From the NCBI GenBank assembly GCA_017306715.1, contig JAFKHV010000008.1, positions 1-64,000 on the forward strand: a DNA stretch of 64,000 nucleotides, given 5' to 3'. Both the position numbers and the translations under genes were made by a program. Below the pieces are notes generated by a model. That model made no database searches, was not told the origin of the DNA, and worked only from the letters and a program-made list of their open reading frames with translations. This DNA is from Legionella sp. Lineage in GTDB: Bacteria > Pseudomonadota > Gammaproteobacteria > Legionellales > Legionellaceae. Of the stretch, positions 37,258-46,238 are shown one piece after another. Each line of letters begins with the position of its first letter. Positions within the stretch are counted from its first letter, which is position 1.

Positions 37258-37744
37258 GAAACTTTTCCTCAATATGTTGCTTTAATTCATGAACACGCTT
37301 TGCCAGCTGGTAAGGTGTTGCCTCCCCAAACAATACGGCATACGCTTCCAGGGTATGCCGATTCACTAAAAATAAGGCGGGAACTGTAGGCTTATAACCT
37401 CCTGCGACATAGAAGGTTTGAAAAAGCTCAGGGGTTAATGGCGTTGCGTCAAATCCATCTAAAGACTCATTATCCAGGCTAAATGCACGCACCTTGATAT
37501 GAAAAGTGTCTGAAAAATCCTTTAATACCGGCGAAAATTTCTTACAATGAGGGCAGGTGCTTCGATAAATAAAAGCAAAATAATAATTACTGGATAAGTC
37601 TTTAATCTCGGGGTGTGCCTTTTGGGCTGTAGCCTTTATTGCCTGCTTTTTCAAGATCAGCGCGTTGAGCTCATCCACTGCCACATTGGCATACGTGACC
37701 TGCATACAGAGCAGGAGCAATAAAAATAGAGTGCGTAGAATCAT
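37250..37744 (-). CDS. trbB: TrbB: thioredoxin-fold periplasmic disulfide protein
   Basis: The 164-residue protein has a signal peptide and a CPHC active site (STCPHCKKF, near residue 63). TrbB of F has disulfide isomerase activity and helps fold Cys-rich transfer proteins such as TraN, TraU and TraH, all encoded here. It overlaps traF by four bases. Confidence 0.8.
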   Translation of the reverse strand: MILRTLFLLLLLCMQVTYANVAVDELNALILKKQAIKATAQKAHPEIKDLSSNYYFAFIYRSTCPHCKKFSPVLKDFSDTFHIKVRAFSLDNESLDGFDATPLTPELFQTFYVAGGYKPTVPALFLVNRHTLEAYAVLFGEATPYQLAKRVHELKQHIEEKFHD

Positions 37745-38523
37745 GCTTCAAATCCCTCGTAACTGAATCGTTTGTAATGAGTCGCCACATCCAGCAAGCG
37801 TTCCTTTAATTCTGTTGTAGAGACAAAGCCATAAGACAAGGGCGACATCTTTTGTGTTTTTAAATCAACGAGAAACAGTGCAGGCATGTAGCGGGATTGC
37901 AAATCCATATTTTTTTGTATTACTTCCAGTGGCACGTTTTTAGGATTAGGAAGGCCTTCGATGGGTTGCCCATCGGTTGTAACCGAAATCATTGAAAAAT
38001 GGGTAAGATTTACGAACGGCACAAGATGCGTAATAAATTTTTGTGAAATGGAACTGTTTCCTTTGTAAAAAAGGATTAATCCATAACGCTCTGCTCCTTC
38101 ACGTATAACCCGTTCCATTAAAAGATTCATTGAGTCGTTGCGAATCGCCACAGCAGTGTTGTCGGTTGGAAAATTTAAGGAGTGATCCAGCTCAGGATGT
38201 GACATCAGCACTTGTTGCCAGTACTGCACAAATTTCTGATTATTTTTGGCATATACTTGCTGTGCTTTCATATATTCATAAGTTGCATCAAAAGATGGTG
38301 CAATTAATGCGCTCGCCAGTTTATTTAGCGTAGCTTTGCGTACTTCCATAAGTTGTTCATAAGGAGTAAGTCGGGGCTTTGATTCTTTCAGGGTTTGAAC
38401 AGGTTTCATCTTAGGCTCTTTAGCTTCTGTACTGTACCAGTGAAAACCATGAGCTGGTGGGCTCACCAAATCAGCCATGGCAGGCATTGAAATGAATATT
38501 AAAAGAGATACGAGTAGTTTCAT
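37741..38523 (-). CDS. traF: TraF: periplasmic pilus assembly protein
   Basis: This 260-residue secreted protein has a signal peptide (LLVSLLIFISMPAMA), the FHWY segment and a thioredoxin-like C-terminal fold without the CxxC active site, as in F TraF (247 residues). It overlaps traN and trbB by four bases on either side. Confidence 0.88.
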   Translation of the reverse strand: MKLLVSLLIFISMPAMADLVSPPAHGFHWYSTEAKEPKMKPVQTLKESKPRLTPYEQLMEVRKATLNKLASALIAPSFDATYEYMKAQQVYAKNNQKFVQYWQQVLMSHPELDHSLNFPTDNTAVAIRNDSMNLLMERVIREGAERYGLILFYKGNSSISQKFITHLVPFVNLTHFSMISVTTDGQPIEGLPNPKNVPLEVIQKNMDLQSRYMPALFLVDLKTQKMSPLSYGFVSTTELKERLLDVATHYKRFSYEGFEA

Positions 38524-40331
38524 TTTTGTTCTGCCTTCTGTTGGACGCGGCGTTTGATTTCATCCATGGTTTTTGAAGCATCTGGGGTATTTAAAACCAC
38601 ATCTCCCACAATTCCAGCCTCTTTGGTTGGCTTTCCAGAAGGATAAGGATAGATAGGGCTTACAAAATCAATGCGCCCCATATCAAGATTTTGTAATTCG
38701 GCAACACTTAATCCCGCGCAGGTTGCGTGCTCTGCATCACCCAAAGCATTGGGATTTAATTGTCTTAGGCGCCCTTCTGCCTGGATAATTCGCGCCATTT
38801 TGCTGTCAAAGACACAATAGGTGCGCTTGTGTTCCAGGCAGGCACCAAAAATTGGATCTTTCTGGCTGCAATACTCGCCTACGTAATGTGCTAAATAATT
38901 TAGTTTGGCTTGTCCTAGAGCTTTGTCTTCTTCACGACACAGATTAATGTGAAGTTTGTCAGCCCAGCCTTCATTCGAACAGCAGTCAATAATATCCCAG
39001 AACCAGATTTTGCACCGGACAGGATGCCCTGAAAAAAGAGTCGCCTGCGTCTTGCTGAATTCAGAGCCTGCGGCACCTGCAACAGCGATTGGTGCCATGC
39101 TGGTTCCAAAGTCCTCATTTTGAGTCGCTGCATGTTCCGTACAATCCCCATCAGCACAAAAGAGGTCGTGAACACAGGCCACAGCCTGCGGGCAGACTGT
39201 TTCATTGCAGCGATACACCTGCTCATAGAGCGAACAGGCATTATTGTCCATTAATGTGCAGCGCGAGCCTGCCTGCAGACACCCCTTTTCACGTTGAGAC
39301 TTACATTCATCAGCTTTGGCTGATGCGCAGCGGTAATTCGCATTAAGCTCCCAGCAATCACGAGTAACCGGAAGTCCGTCAATGACACGGGTTGAGTTGG
39401 AATCCGTACAATGCTCATCTATTTTTTGACATAGGCTGCTTGCCTCAAGGGTCAAACATTGATTATCCCAGTGCTCTTCTTCCACAAATGATTTGGAATG
39501 AGCATTAATCGTCAGCGCCACCTGGATTGGGTAATAGCGGCTGAACTTATCTGAAATATAAAGGGTGATTACCCCGCCATTCTGGCAGGTTGGCAGACCC
39601 ACGACACGTACCCAGTGAGCCGAACCACCATTGTTTAAAATCGAATGGATGGTGGCTTTCATTTCTTCGCAGGGATGGTTTAATTTAATTGGATTAGTAA
39701 GATGACCGCCCCGGCCATTGCTCATGGCACCCGTTACAAGATTAATCGTAATGGTTCCAGTCCATTTTTTCTTAACCCATACTTCAAAGTCAGCTCTTTG
39801 ATTAAGGCGTTCTGTGTTCACGGACACTTTACGTTTTTTTACACATTGCTGGTCTGGCAACTGCCTTGATGTATGGCAGATTTCCTCATGCGATTTAGTT
39901 TCACAAGCACGCGGCTTTTCATCGCATTTAATGCGCTCATTAGATTGTCCATGGGTAATGGCATAACTTTCTTCTTCAATTATTCTGGCGTTTTTAATCG
40001 CTTCATTTTTAGTATTAATTTCAAACTGGCTTTGCCCAAAATGCTCCGTCACGGTACGTCCCCCTGCATCATTCTGTAAGGCATTTAAGGCTTGTGCATT
40101 TAAATCGGTTTTTTCAGTTTCAACTCCCTGATAATGTTGGGACTGTGCAGGTGTTTCCGTATAATCCTTGAATGTTGTATCTGGCTTAAACTGGTTCATG
40201 GCAGTCATGGGTTGATTGCTTAATGAGCGTGCATATTCTTTTAAATTTTGGAAATCCTGTGCTGTTTTATTGGCAAGCGAAGGTGCGCACAAACCGAAAA
40301 AACAGGTGATCGCCAAAATACGTCTAAACAT
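38520..40331 (-). CDS. traN: TraN: outer-membrane mating-pair stabilisation protein
   Basis: The 603-residue Cys-rich protein matches F TraN (602) in length. It has a signal peptide (ILAITCFFGLCAPSLA) and more than 20 cysteines, many in the C-terminal half (CKIWFWDIIDCC, GACLEHKRTYCVFDS). It recognises recipient outer-membrane receptors. The start at 40331 lies seven bases after GGAG; an earlier start at 40469 would read into trbC and bury the signal peptide. Receptor choice depends on the variable middle part and cannot be read here. Confidence 0.88.
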   Translation of the reverse strand: MFRRILAITCFFGLCAPSLANKTAQDFQNLKEYARSLSNQPMTAMNQFKPDTTFKDYTETPAQSQHYQGVETEKTDLNAQALNALQNDAGGRTVTEHFGQSQFEINTKNEAIKNARIIEEESYAITHGQSNERIKCDEKPRACETKSHEEICHTSRQLPDQQCVKKRKVSVNTERLNQRADFEVWVKKKWTGTITINLVTGAMSNGRGGHLTNPIKLNHPCEEMKATIHSILNNGGSAHWVRVVGLPTCQNGGVITLYISDKFSRYYPIQVALTINAHSKSFVEEEHWDNQCLTLEASSLCQKIDEHCTDSNSTRVIDGLPVTRDCWELNANYRCASAKADECKSQREKGCLQAGSRCTLMDNNACSLYEQVYRCNETVCPQAVACVHDLFCADGDCTEHAATQNEDFGTSMAPIAVAGAAGSEFSKTQATLFSGHPVRCKIWFWDIIDCCSNEGWADKLHINLCREEDKALGQAKLNYLAHYVGEYCSQKDPIFGACLEHKRTYCVFDSKMARIIQAEGRLRQLNPNALGDAEHATCAGLSVAELQNLDMGRIDFVSPIYPYPSGKPTKEAGIVGDVVLNTPDASKTMDEIKRRVQQKAEQK

Positions 40332-40986
40332 GACCATTCTCCAAAATGGTGCGGGCAAGTTGTGGTGCTGCATCTCCTTTTTGGGCGATGAGTTCCAATC
40401 CTTTTTTAATGCTGGCATTGCCATACACCACATCAAAGGGTTGATTGGTGCAAGTCTTGCCTTGTGCACAGGTTTTGGGTAGCTCTGTTACTACAAGAGC
40501 AGGCACTGATGTTATATCGAATTGGCTAAACCAGACCGGATCAATGGATACCCCTTTAAAGTTCAAATGCTGCTTTTGAGCTTCGTCATTAAGCCGCTTA
40601 AAGGTTTCAATGGTTTTTTTAAAATCACCCTTTACTAAACCATTAATGACCACAGGAATATGAAACTGCGCTGCTTCATCGGCTAACGCAAATAAAAGTG
40701 AGTCAGGCATTGAAAAGGATACAAATAAGATAGCACCTTCAGCACCTTGCGGTTTTTGCTTGCCTTGCATTCCTTCCTTAGTACTTTGCATGAGCGTATC
40801 AATCAATGTTTTGTGTTCGGATTGAGTCTGTGATGATTTAATCTTCAGGACATCCATCGTTGAGCTCGGTATCGCGGATGTTTGACGCTTACTTTGAGAA
40901 AGGTATGTGGCTATGTCGTCATTCGTGTTAGCAAGGCTCGTCACAGTCCAGAACATCAAACCAAACCACACTGTTTTATTAAGCAT
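40324..40986 (-). CDS. trbC: TrbC: pilus assembly protein
   Basis: This 220-residue secreted protein has a signal peptide (FGLMFWTVTSLA) and the TrbC core LFVSFSMPDSLLFALADEA with a thioredoxin-like fold and CAQGKTC loop. It is needed for F-pilus assembly. It overlaps both traN and the preceding membrane-protein gene by eight bases. Confidence 0.85.
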   Translation of the reverse strand: MLNKTVWFGLMFWTVTSLANTNDDIATYLSQSKRQTSAIPSSTMDVLKIKSSQTQSEHKTLIDTLMQSTKEGMQGKQKPQGAEGAILFVSFSMPDSLLFALADEAAQFHIPVVINGLVKGDFKKTIETFKRLNDEAQKQHLNFKGVSIDPVWFSQFDITSVPALVVTELPKTCAQGKTCTNQPFDVVYGNASIKKGLELIAQKGDAAPQLARTILENGHV

Positions 40987-41449
40987 GATTGAGCTCCTTG
41001 AATACTCGTGTAGCTCGGCAAAAGGAAGAAGTCACCAGGAGAAGAAAAACTGCAGTCAAGACGTTTAATACAACAGGACTTAAATGGTGTCTTATAGCAA
41101 GGTTGTAGCTTAAAACTAGGAGTGGCGCGATCAACACACTAAAACTAAACACCGTATTAATAAGACTCTTATATGCGTTAACCCACTCGTGTTTTTTTAA
41201 AAATATTTCCATGGCAATGGCGCTTTTACTAACACCAATAAACCATAAAAATAAACCGGACAAAGCTCCAGAATAAAAGAAAAAAACCTTTAATCTACCG
41301 TGTGCAAAAGCACTGATCACCATAGCTTGATCAGGTGCCATAATAAGGAAGCACAGCGTTCCAACCACGTAATAATATCCACAAAACATCAACCAAATCA
41401 GAGGCGAGCTCCCCATAACCTTTTGTTTTGGCATTAAATAATTAACCAT
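40979..41449 (-). CDS. Unknown four-helix membrane protein between traU and trbC
   Basis: The 156-residue protein has four hydrophobic segments. F has no equivalent gene between traU and trbC. The ATG at 41449 is eight bases after AGGAG, so it is translated as part of the operon. An inner-membrane accessory or immunity/exclusion role is possible; the family is not recognised. Confidence 0.6.
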   Translation of the reverse strand: MVNYLMPKQKVMGSSPLIWLMFCGYYYVVGTLCFLIMAPDQAMVISAFAHGRLKVFFFYSGALSGLFLWFIGVSKSAIAMEIFLKKHEWVNAYKSLINTVFSFSVLIAPLLVLSYNLAIRHHLSPVVLNVLTAVFLLLVTSSFCRATRVFKELNHA

Positions 41450-41465
41450 TTGAAACACTCCTTTT

Positions 41466-42443
41466 TTAAAGAAAACAACAATTTCTCTTGCGAAAAATCA
41501 TAAAGCCAAAATTATCCCCGTCCCCTGGATACGTATGCCCCGCTTCCCAGGTAATCACCGAGCGCCCAAAGGGTTGGCAGCGTTTTGCATCAGGTAGCGT
41601 ATTGACTAACTGGTAGCGATACCGGCTTTTAGGCAAAATAGAAGAGCGATAGGTAGTACAGATTGCGGGTGAATCTTTTCCGACCGAATCCTTAATCGCT
41701 CCAATGCGATGAAGCTTAAAATCGGTGCGCTCTGCCAATAAAGTGGCAGCACTGATGGGGCTTGCCTGATTGGCGATAAAACCATTGAGCGGGTATGTTG
41801 AGCCTTGAGCTCCCTGGCACCAGAATAAAGAATCCATTGCCATTCCGGTCAATGCCTTGGTAGCATCTGCGGCACAAGAGGCACGAACAGGTGGCGTGCT
41901 AAACAGGGTTGCTTCGGGGTTTAGAACAAAAGCAAATTCAGAATCATTCCATGTTGGGTCAAGCTCGCTCAAATACATCACATCAAAATCTTCTGTATCC
42001 ATACAGCCAATTGACGTGAGAACCTGCAACCAATACATCAGGGGGTATTTGTACCAGTGCACGTAATAAAATGCGCCTCTGCCATCAGTATCTGGCATTT
42101 GCGAACCACCCAAACCCTGGTCTTTAATGTGCAGCTGCACCCCAAGATTCACCATGCAATAGGGTTTTCGTGTCACATCAACTAAGGCAAAGGGCTCCCA
42201 ATAGCCTATGGTGACACCTAAAAGCTGCAATTTGTTAGGGCAGGAACAAATAGGACTGCCAGGGTTTTTGGTGTCAGGGTAATGGCTTTTGACGACCGAA
42301 GATGCACCAATAGTTAATGGAAACAAACAATCCCAGCAAATATCGGTTATTGGATTAACAAAATGTCCCTTGCATTGTGATCCATGAACTAAAGGCATTA
42401 AGAAGATGCTTGCAAAAATCCAATATAAAAGTCGTTTATTCAT
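41466..42443 (-). CDS. traU: TraU: pilus assembly and DNA-transfer protein
   Basis: This 325-residue periplasmic protein is close to F TraU (330) in length. It has a signal peptide (YWIFASIFLMPLVHG) and many Cys (CKGHFVNPITDICWDCLFP; final CC), matching the TraU family. The ATG at 42443 follows GGAG at six bases; the longer reading from 42482 lies inside traW. Confidence 0.9.
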   Translation of the reverse strand: MNKRLLYWIFASIFLMPLVHGSQCKGHFVNPITDICWDCLFPLTIGASSVVKSHYPDTKNPGSPICSCPNKLQLLGVTIGYWEPFALVDVTRKPYCMVNLGVQLHIKDQGLGGSQMPDTDGRGAFYYVHWYKYPLMYWLQVLTSIGCMDTEDFDVMYLSELDPTWNDSEFAFVLNPEATLFSTPPVRASCAADATKALTGMAMDSLFWCQGAQGSTYPLNGFIANQASPISAATLLAERTDFKLHRIGAIKDSVGKDSPAICTTYRSSILPKSRYRYQLVNTLPDAKRCQPFGRSVITWEAGHTYPGDGDNFGFMIFRKRNCCFL

Positions 42444-43071
42444 CGAAGACTCCAACTTCTCTAACCTGCCAATAAAGACCATCCTGATTTACAATGCTGG
42501 GAACATGTTTTATGTGTAGCTTCGTTGAAATCAGTCCATTAACATCAAAATAAATTCGCCCAAACAGCTCTGCTGCAACCCGTACATCCCCACCTGTTAA
42601 AATAAATTTGACGTGGTTGAAGTCGGCGTAATGTTTTTTGACCCAAGCGACTTGTCTTGCATCGTCTGCGTTAAAAAAGAATAAAGTTTTAGAAAAATGA
42701 ACGCGCTCAAAGGGATTAATGCGCAGTCCTGCTTTTTCTATTAATTGTCCATCAGGAGTCCAAAGGTCATGTGAGACGGTGACAGTCGGATCTATATGAT
42801 AGGTCTTTGGTGTGCTGGTTGTAGTGAGTGTTAATGGCTTTGGTCTTATGGTGTGCGCGGCGATTCGTTGCTCAATCTCGCGCTGAACGTGCAGGAGTGA
42901 GCCACTTTTCTGCATCGACTCCAGGCGCTTCATGATGATTTGTCGTATATCTTCTTCATCTACTTGAAACACCTGACCATACTGACCTATATTTTTAGCG
43001 AATGCACCATTTGAAAATAGCAATAGTCCTGCAAGCACGAAACCAATCCCTTTTTTTGTTTTAAGATTCAT
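42436..43071 (-). CDS. traW: TraW: pilus assembly protein
   Basis: The 211-residue secreted protein matches F TraW (210). It has a signal peptide (GFVLAGLLLFSNGAFA), the early GQYGQVFQVDEEDI segment and a C-terminal half with NPFERVHFSKTLFFFNADD. It works with TraU and TrbC in the periplasm. It overlaps traU and trbI. Confidence 0.88.
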   Translation of the reverse strand: MNLKTKKGIGFVLAGLLLFSNGAFAKNIGQYGQVFQVDEEDIRQIIMKRLESMQKSGSLLHVQREIEQRIAAHTIRPKPLTLTTTSTPKTYHIDPTVTVSHDLWTPDGQLIEKAGLRINPFERVHFSKTLFFFNADDARQVAWVKKHYADFNHVKFILTGGDVRVAAELFGRIYFDVNGLISTKLHIKHVPSIVNQDGLYWQVREVGVFDE

Positions 43072-43417
43072 GTTTCATCCTTGCAATGGTCAATTCGACC
43101 ATGGTGTCCGTAATGTCATAAGCGTTGTGGCTTGCCAGAACCGTGCTTCCCACCACAGTGACTCCAAGGGAGGCGCCATACTCTTTTATTACCTCGGGTA
43201 ACAGAGCTGAAAACCGCTTCATGATGTCAGATTGTTCTTCAACAGTAAGTTTTGAATGAGCAAGCATCACGGAAGGCGCCTGGATGGCTCGATTCATGTC
43301 CACTACCACAAGAGGCTGCAGTGAATGCCCAAAAAAACGGGCAAACACCAGGATTAAAAAGAATCCCAGCACACTAAGAAGTATCCAGTGCATCACGTTT
43401 CGTGTATCAGGCTGCAT
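43061..43417 (-). CDS. trbI: TrbI: inner-membrane pilus-retraction-linked protein
   Basis: This 118-residue protein has one N-terminal membrane segment (WILLSVLGFFLILVFARFF) and a short periplasmic domain with VVVDMNRAI, as in F TrbI (128). The ATG at 43417 has GGAG six bases upstream and overlaps traC by 11 bases; starts up to 43459 are possible but lack a ribosome binding site. Confidence 0.8.
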   Translation of the reverse strand: MQPDTRNVMHWILLSVLGFFLILVFARFFGHSLQPLVVVDMNRAIQAPSVMLAHSKLTVEEQSDIMKRFSALLPEVIKEYGASLGVTVVGSTVLASHNAYDITDTMVELTIARMKHES

Positions 43418-45968
43418 GGGAGACTCCATAATGTTCATTGGCAACTCGCAAGACCGCATCGATGAACGCCATACCCTGTTTCACATAATTAAGTACAGCT
43501 TGATAATCGTCTCCATCAGAAGACAAAAGCACGCGGGTAAAGGGATCGACAAATAAACGATGAAAGGAGGAAATCCCATTGGAACGTAATAGAACCTGTG
43601 AAAAACCTGCCTCCTTGGCCTTTGGAAAAGCCGTTAATAAATTGATCTCATAATCAGAAAAAGTCTCATGCTCTTTTTGATGTTTCATCAGGGGTTCCTG
43701 TTCCTGTAAAAAAATAAGTTTCAACGCGGAGTTCTCCCAGGCAGCACGTGCTTCTATAAATTCATAGTAATCAGCAATCCCCTGAGTAATGGTGACAAAG
43801 GAAGCCTTGTGCCTTCTACCGGTTCTAAACCCTTTGATAATGAAATTGGCGGCTATTTCATCTCCTGTAAAAAATGACCAGGCCTCATCTATAATGCACA
43901 TCTTTTGTTTGTTTCTGTCTGAGTCAAACATGCGTCTTTGAAATTGAGAAATAACTGACAATAAAACAGGGGCACGAATGCTTTGATTGTCTTCAATTTC
44001 TTTTAAATCAACGACGATGATGCGGGCATCTGGAGATAATCTGGATGGCTCATTAAACGCTTTTCCATGCTCTGAGGTACTGCAATAACGCTGCATGTTT
44101 TTTGATAAAATGCGCGCTGTGGGATAGGTTTCCCTATCGAGCTCGTACAGGCTTAATAACTCCTGTTGCACATCATCAATACGCGTTTGATTTCCCATCC
44201 TGGTAAAAGCCGCAAGGATTGCTTCTCGCAATGTGCCTCTGTCATCATCAGTAGCACCACTGGTAGGACAGGTTAAGAGTTCAAATAAGGCAATAATATC
44301 ATCCAGTTCACGGACAATATCGGTAACGTGGGTAAAGGGATTCATCGCTAAATTACTATATTCCAGATAAGTACCACCCAAAGCCTCACACAATTTTCGA
44401 TAACTTCCGCCAATATCAATAATGAAAATATCACCTCCATTAAAGAGCACGTTAAGCATCAGCATCTGAATAAAGAAACTTTTCCCACTGCCTGAGGTTC
44501 CGGTCACAGCCATGTTGTAATTGGTGCCAAATGCTCCAGAAAAGGGATCAATACAGGCAAGTTGTTCGCGCATGGTGGGTAGAACAATGCCCTTCCCTAC
44601 TCCTGACCAATCCGAAAGAATCGGCATGTATTGCGATGCATTCCAGGAAGAAATAGGCCACATCATGGTGGGAAGTGAAAAATCCTTGATTAATCTCCCT
44701 GTAAACAGGAATGGCATAGATACTAAAAAATAAGGGAGCTGCATCCGTTTGCAAAGCGCTAGCTCAATGCCATTGTACTTATAAACACTGATCGCAGCTG
44801 CTACATTATGTTCTTTCTCATGGGCTCTTGAAAACAGCACCACGTTATAGAGCATTTTGACGGAACGAGTCTTTTGTGCGCTCAAATCATCACGGAAAGT
44901 ACGCCAGGCGTGAGCTTGATTCTCAGTTCCTGCAACATGCAGGGCATAATCACTTTTTGATTTTTTATCCAGATCTCGAGTCTTTCGATTAGCGCGTCCC
45001 TGCGCTTTGCCTTGCTCATCAACAAGATAAGTCACTGAAATAATATGATTACAAGGGATGCTCTGCTCTGGGTGAAGAATATTATTGGTGTTGTTAATGT
45101 TGTCCCATAAGTGAAATTTAGCTGGCAAGCGGTCAATAGTGAGCACCGACACAGCAGTTTCATAAGCACATCCTGCCCCATTCACGCCACGAATCATTAA
45201 GGTATCGTTGTGAACCTCAACATCAAAATCATGAGAAAGTGCCTGCTCCTTCAAAAGCCTTGTTTGATCATAGGCTGCGGGACGCGGATAAATAGAGTCT
45301 GGGCAATTAGCGCAATAGAAATTCAAAAGATGCAGAAAATCAGTTGCATCTCCTCGCTTAAATCCAATTTTTGCCGCAGTCATGGAGGCTTCAAAAGACA
45401 CACGAAATTGCCCGAAACAGGCTTTTAAATCACTCTCAGTCTCTTTATTGACTTTATCGATTACAATAAAGACTTCTGTATGAGTCAGGCGAGGCGAAAT
45501 AGTGGTGTTGGTTTTAAATCCATTGATCGCTGCATTTTGGTAAAAGGATTTAAGATTGTCGCCAAGCACCGATAAGTTTTTAAACTCTGCTTTGGAAAAC
45601 TGTCTTGCAAATGCATCAATTTCATAGCCCACTTGATTGTGCTTCACCAAAAGAAGCTGCATGGTAAAGTCATGGGAGACTTTGGTGCGCAAAAGTGTAT
45701 CGAGCTGCTCGGCTATTTTTTCATTGGCCCCTGTGAGGGGAATGATCCTATAAATTAAGCCCGCATTGTGTTCATTAAAAAATACCCTGGACTCTTCATC
45801 AAAGTATTGATACGGCAACAGTCTGGTGAATGAAGGGTAGCGGTGCTCGTCAAGGTTGAAACTTGTGAACTCTTTTTTAGATGCTTCATCACCAGTAGGA
45901 TCAACACTTAAATACTCTTTAAGTAACTCATGGGACTCTTGAACCCATTCTTTCACTTTAGCAAACAT
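43407..45968 (-). CDS. traC: TraC: type IV secretion ATPase (VirB4 type)
   Basis: The 853-residue cytoplasmic ATPase powers pilus assembly. Walker A is GTSGSGKSFFIQML (near 495), Walker B is MCIIDEAW (near 690), with an RxGRRHKASF arginine region after it. The length is close to F TraC (875). It sits between traV and trbI as in F. Confidence 0.92.
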   Translation of the reverse strand: MFAKVKEWVQESHELLKEYLSVDPTGDEASKKEFTSFNLDEHRYPSFTRLLPYQYFDEESRVFFNEHNAGLIYRIIPLTGANEKIAEQLDTLLRTKVSHDFTMQLLLVKHNQVGYEIDAFARQFSKAEFKNLSVLGDNLKSFYQNAAINGFKTNTTISPRLTHTEVFIVIDKVNKETESDLKACFGQFRVSFEASMTAAKIGFKRGDATDFLHLLNFYCANCPDSIYPRPAAYDQTRLLKEQALSHDFDVEVHNDTLMIRGVNGAGCAYETAVSVLTIDRLPAKFHLWDNINNTNNILHPEQSIPCNHIISVTYLVDEQGKAQGRANRKTRDLDKKSKSDYALHVAGTENQAHAWRTFRDDLSAQKTRSVKMLYNVVLFSRAHEKEHNVAAAISVYKYNGIELALCKRMQLPYFLVSMPFLFTGRLIKDFSLPTMMWPISSWNASQYMPILSDWSGVGKGIVLPTMREQLACIDPFSGAFGTNYNMAVTGTSGSGKSFFIQMLMLNVLFNGGDIFIIDIGGSYRKLCEALGGTYLEYSNLAMNPFTHVTDIVRELDDIIALFELLTCPTSGATDDDRGTLREAILAAFTRMGNQTRIDDVQQELLSLYELDRETYPTARILSKNMQRYCSTSEHGKAFNEPSRLSPDARIIVVDLKEIEDNQSIRAPVLLSVISQFQRRMFDSDRNKQKMCIIDEAWSFFTGDEIAANFIIKGFRTGRRHKASFVTITQGIADYYEFIEARAAWENSALKLIFLQEQEPLMKHQKEHETFSDYEINLLTAFPKAKEAGFSQVLLRSNGISSFHRLFVDPFTRVLLSSDGDDYQAVLNYVKQGMAFIDAVLRVANEHYGVSHAA

Positions 45969-46010
45969 TCATTTCTCCTGCGTGATTCATGGTCTACCTT
46001 AAAAAATGCC

Positions 46011-46238
46011 CTATTTGTATCTTGAATAGATAACGCTGTTATTAGCCTGCTGTACGAATTGGCCATCGGGTGTATAGCGTTTTTCCATGACCATTCGATT
46101 GACCATTTCCATGCTCTGGCATCCGCCTCTATCTGCAAAAGGGCATCGTGCGTCTTCATTGTCCAGAATGGACTTGGAACAGGCGCACAACAGGGTGCAA
46201 AGCACTACGATGCTTCCTGTCAGGATTTGTTTAATCAT
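46011..46238 (-). CDS. traV: TraV: short outer-membrane lipoprotein of the transfer channel
   Basis: This 75-residue lipoprotein has a lipobox (LLCAC, Cys near residue 19) and the conserved CPFADRGGCQSMEMVN segment of TraV. F TraV has 171 residues, so only the N-terminal half of the family is present. TraV forms the outer-membrane core with TraK and TraB, VirB7-like in role. The ATG at 46238 lies seven bases after AGGAG and overlaps the traB stop. Confidence 0.8.
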   Translation of the reverse strand: MIKQILTGSIVVLCTLLCACSKSILDNEDARCPFADRGGCQSMEMVNRMVMEKRYTPDGQFVQQANNSVIYSRYK

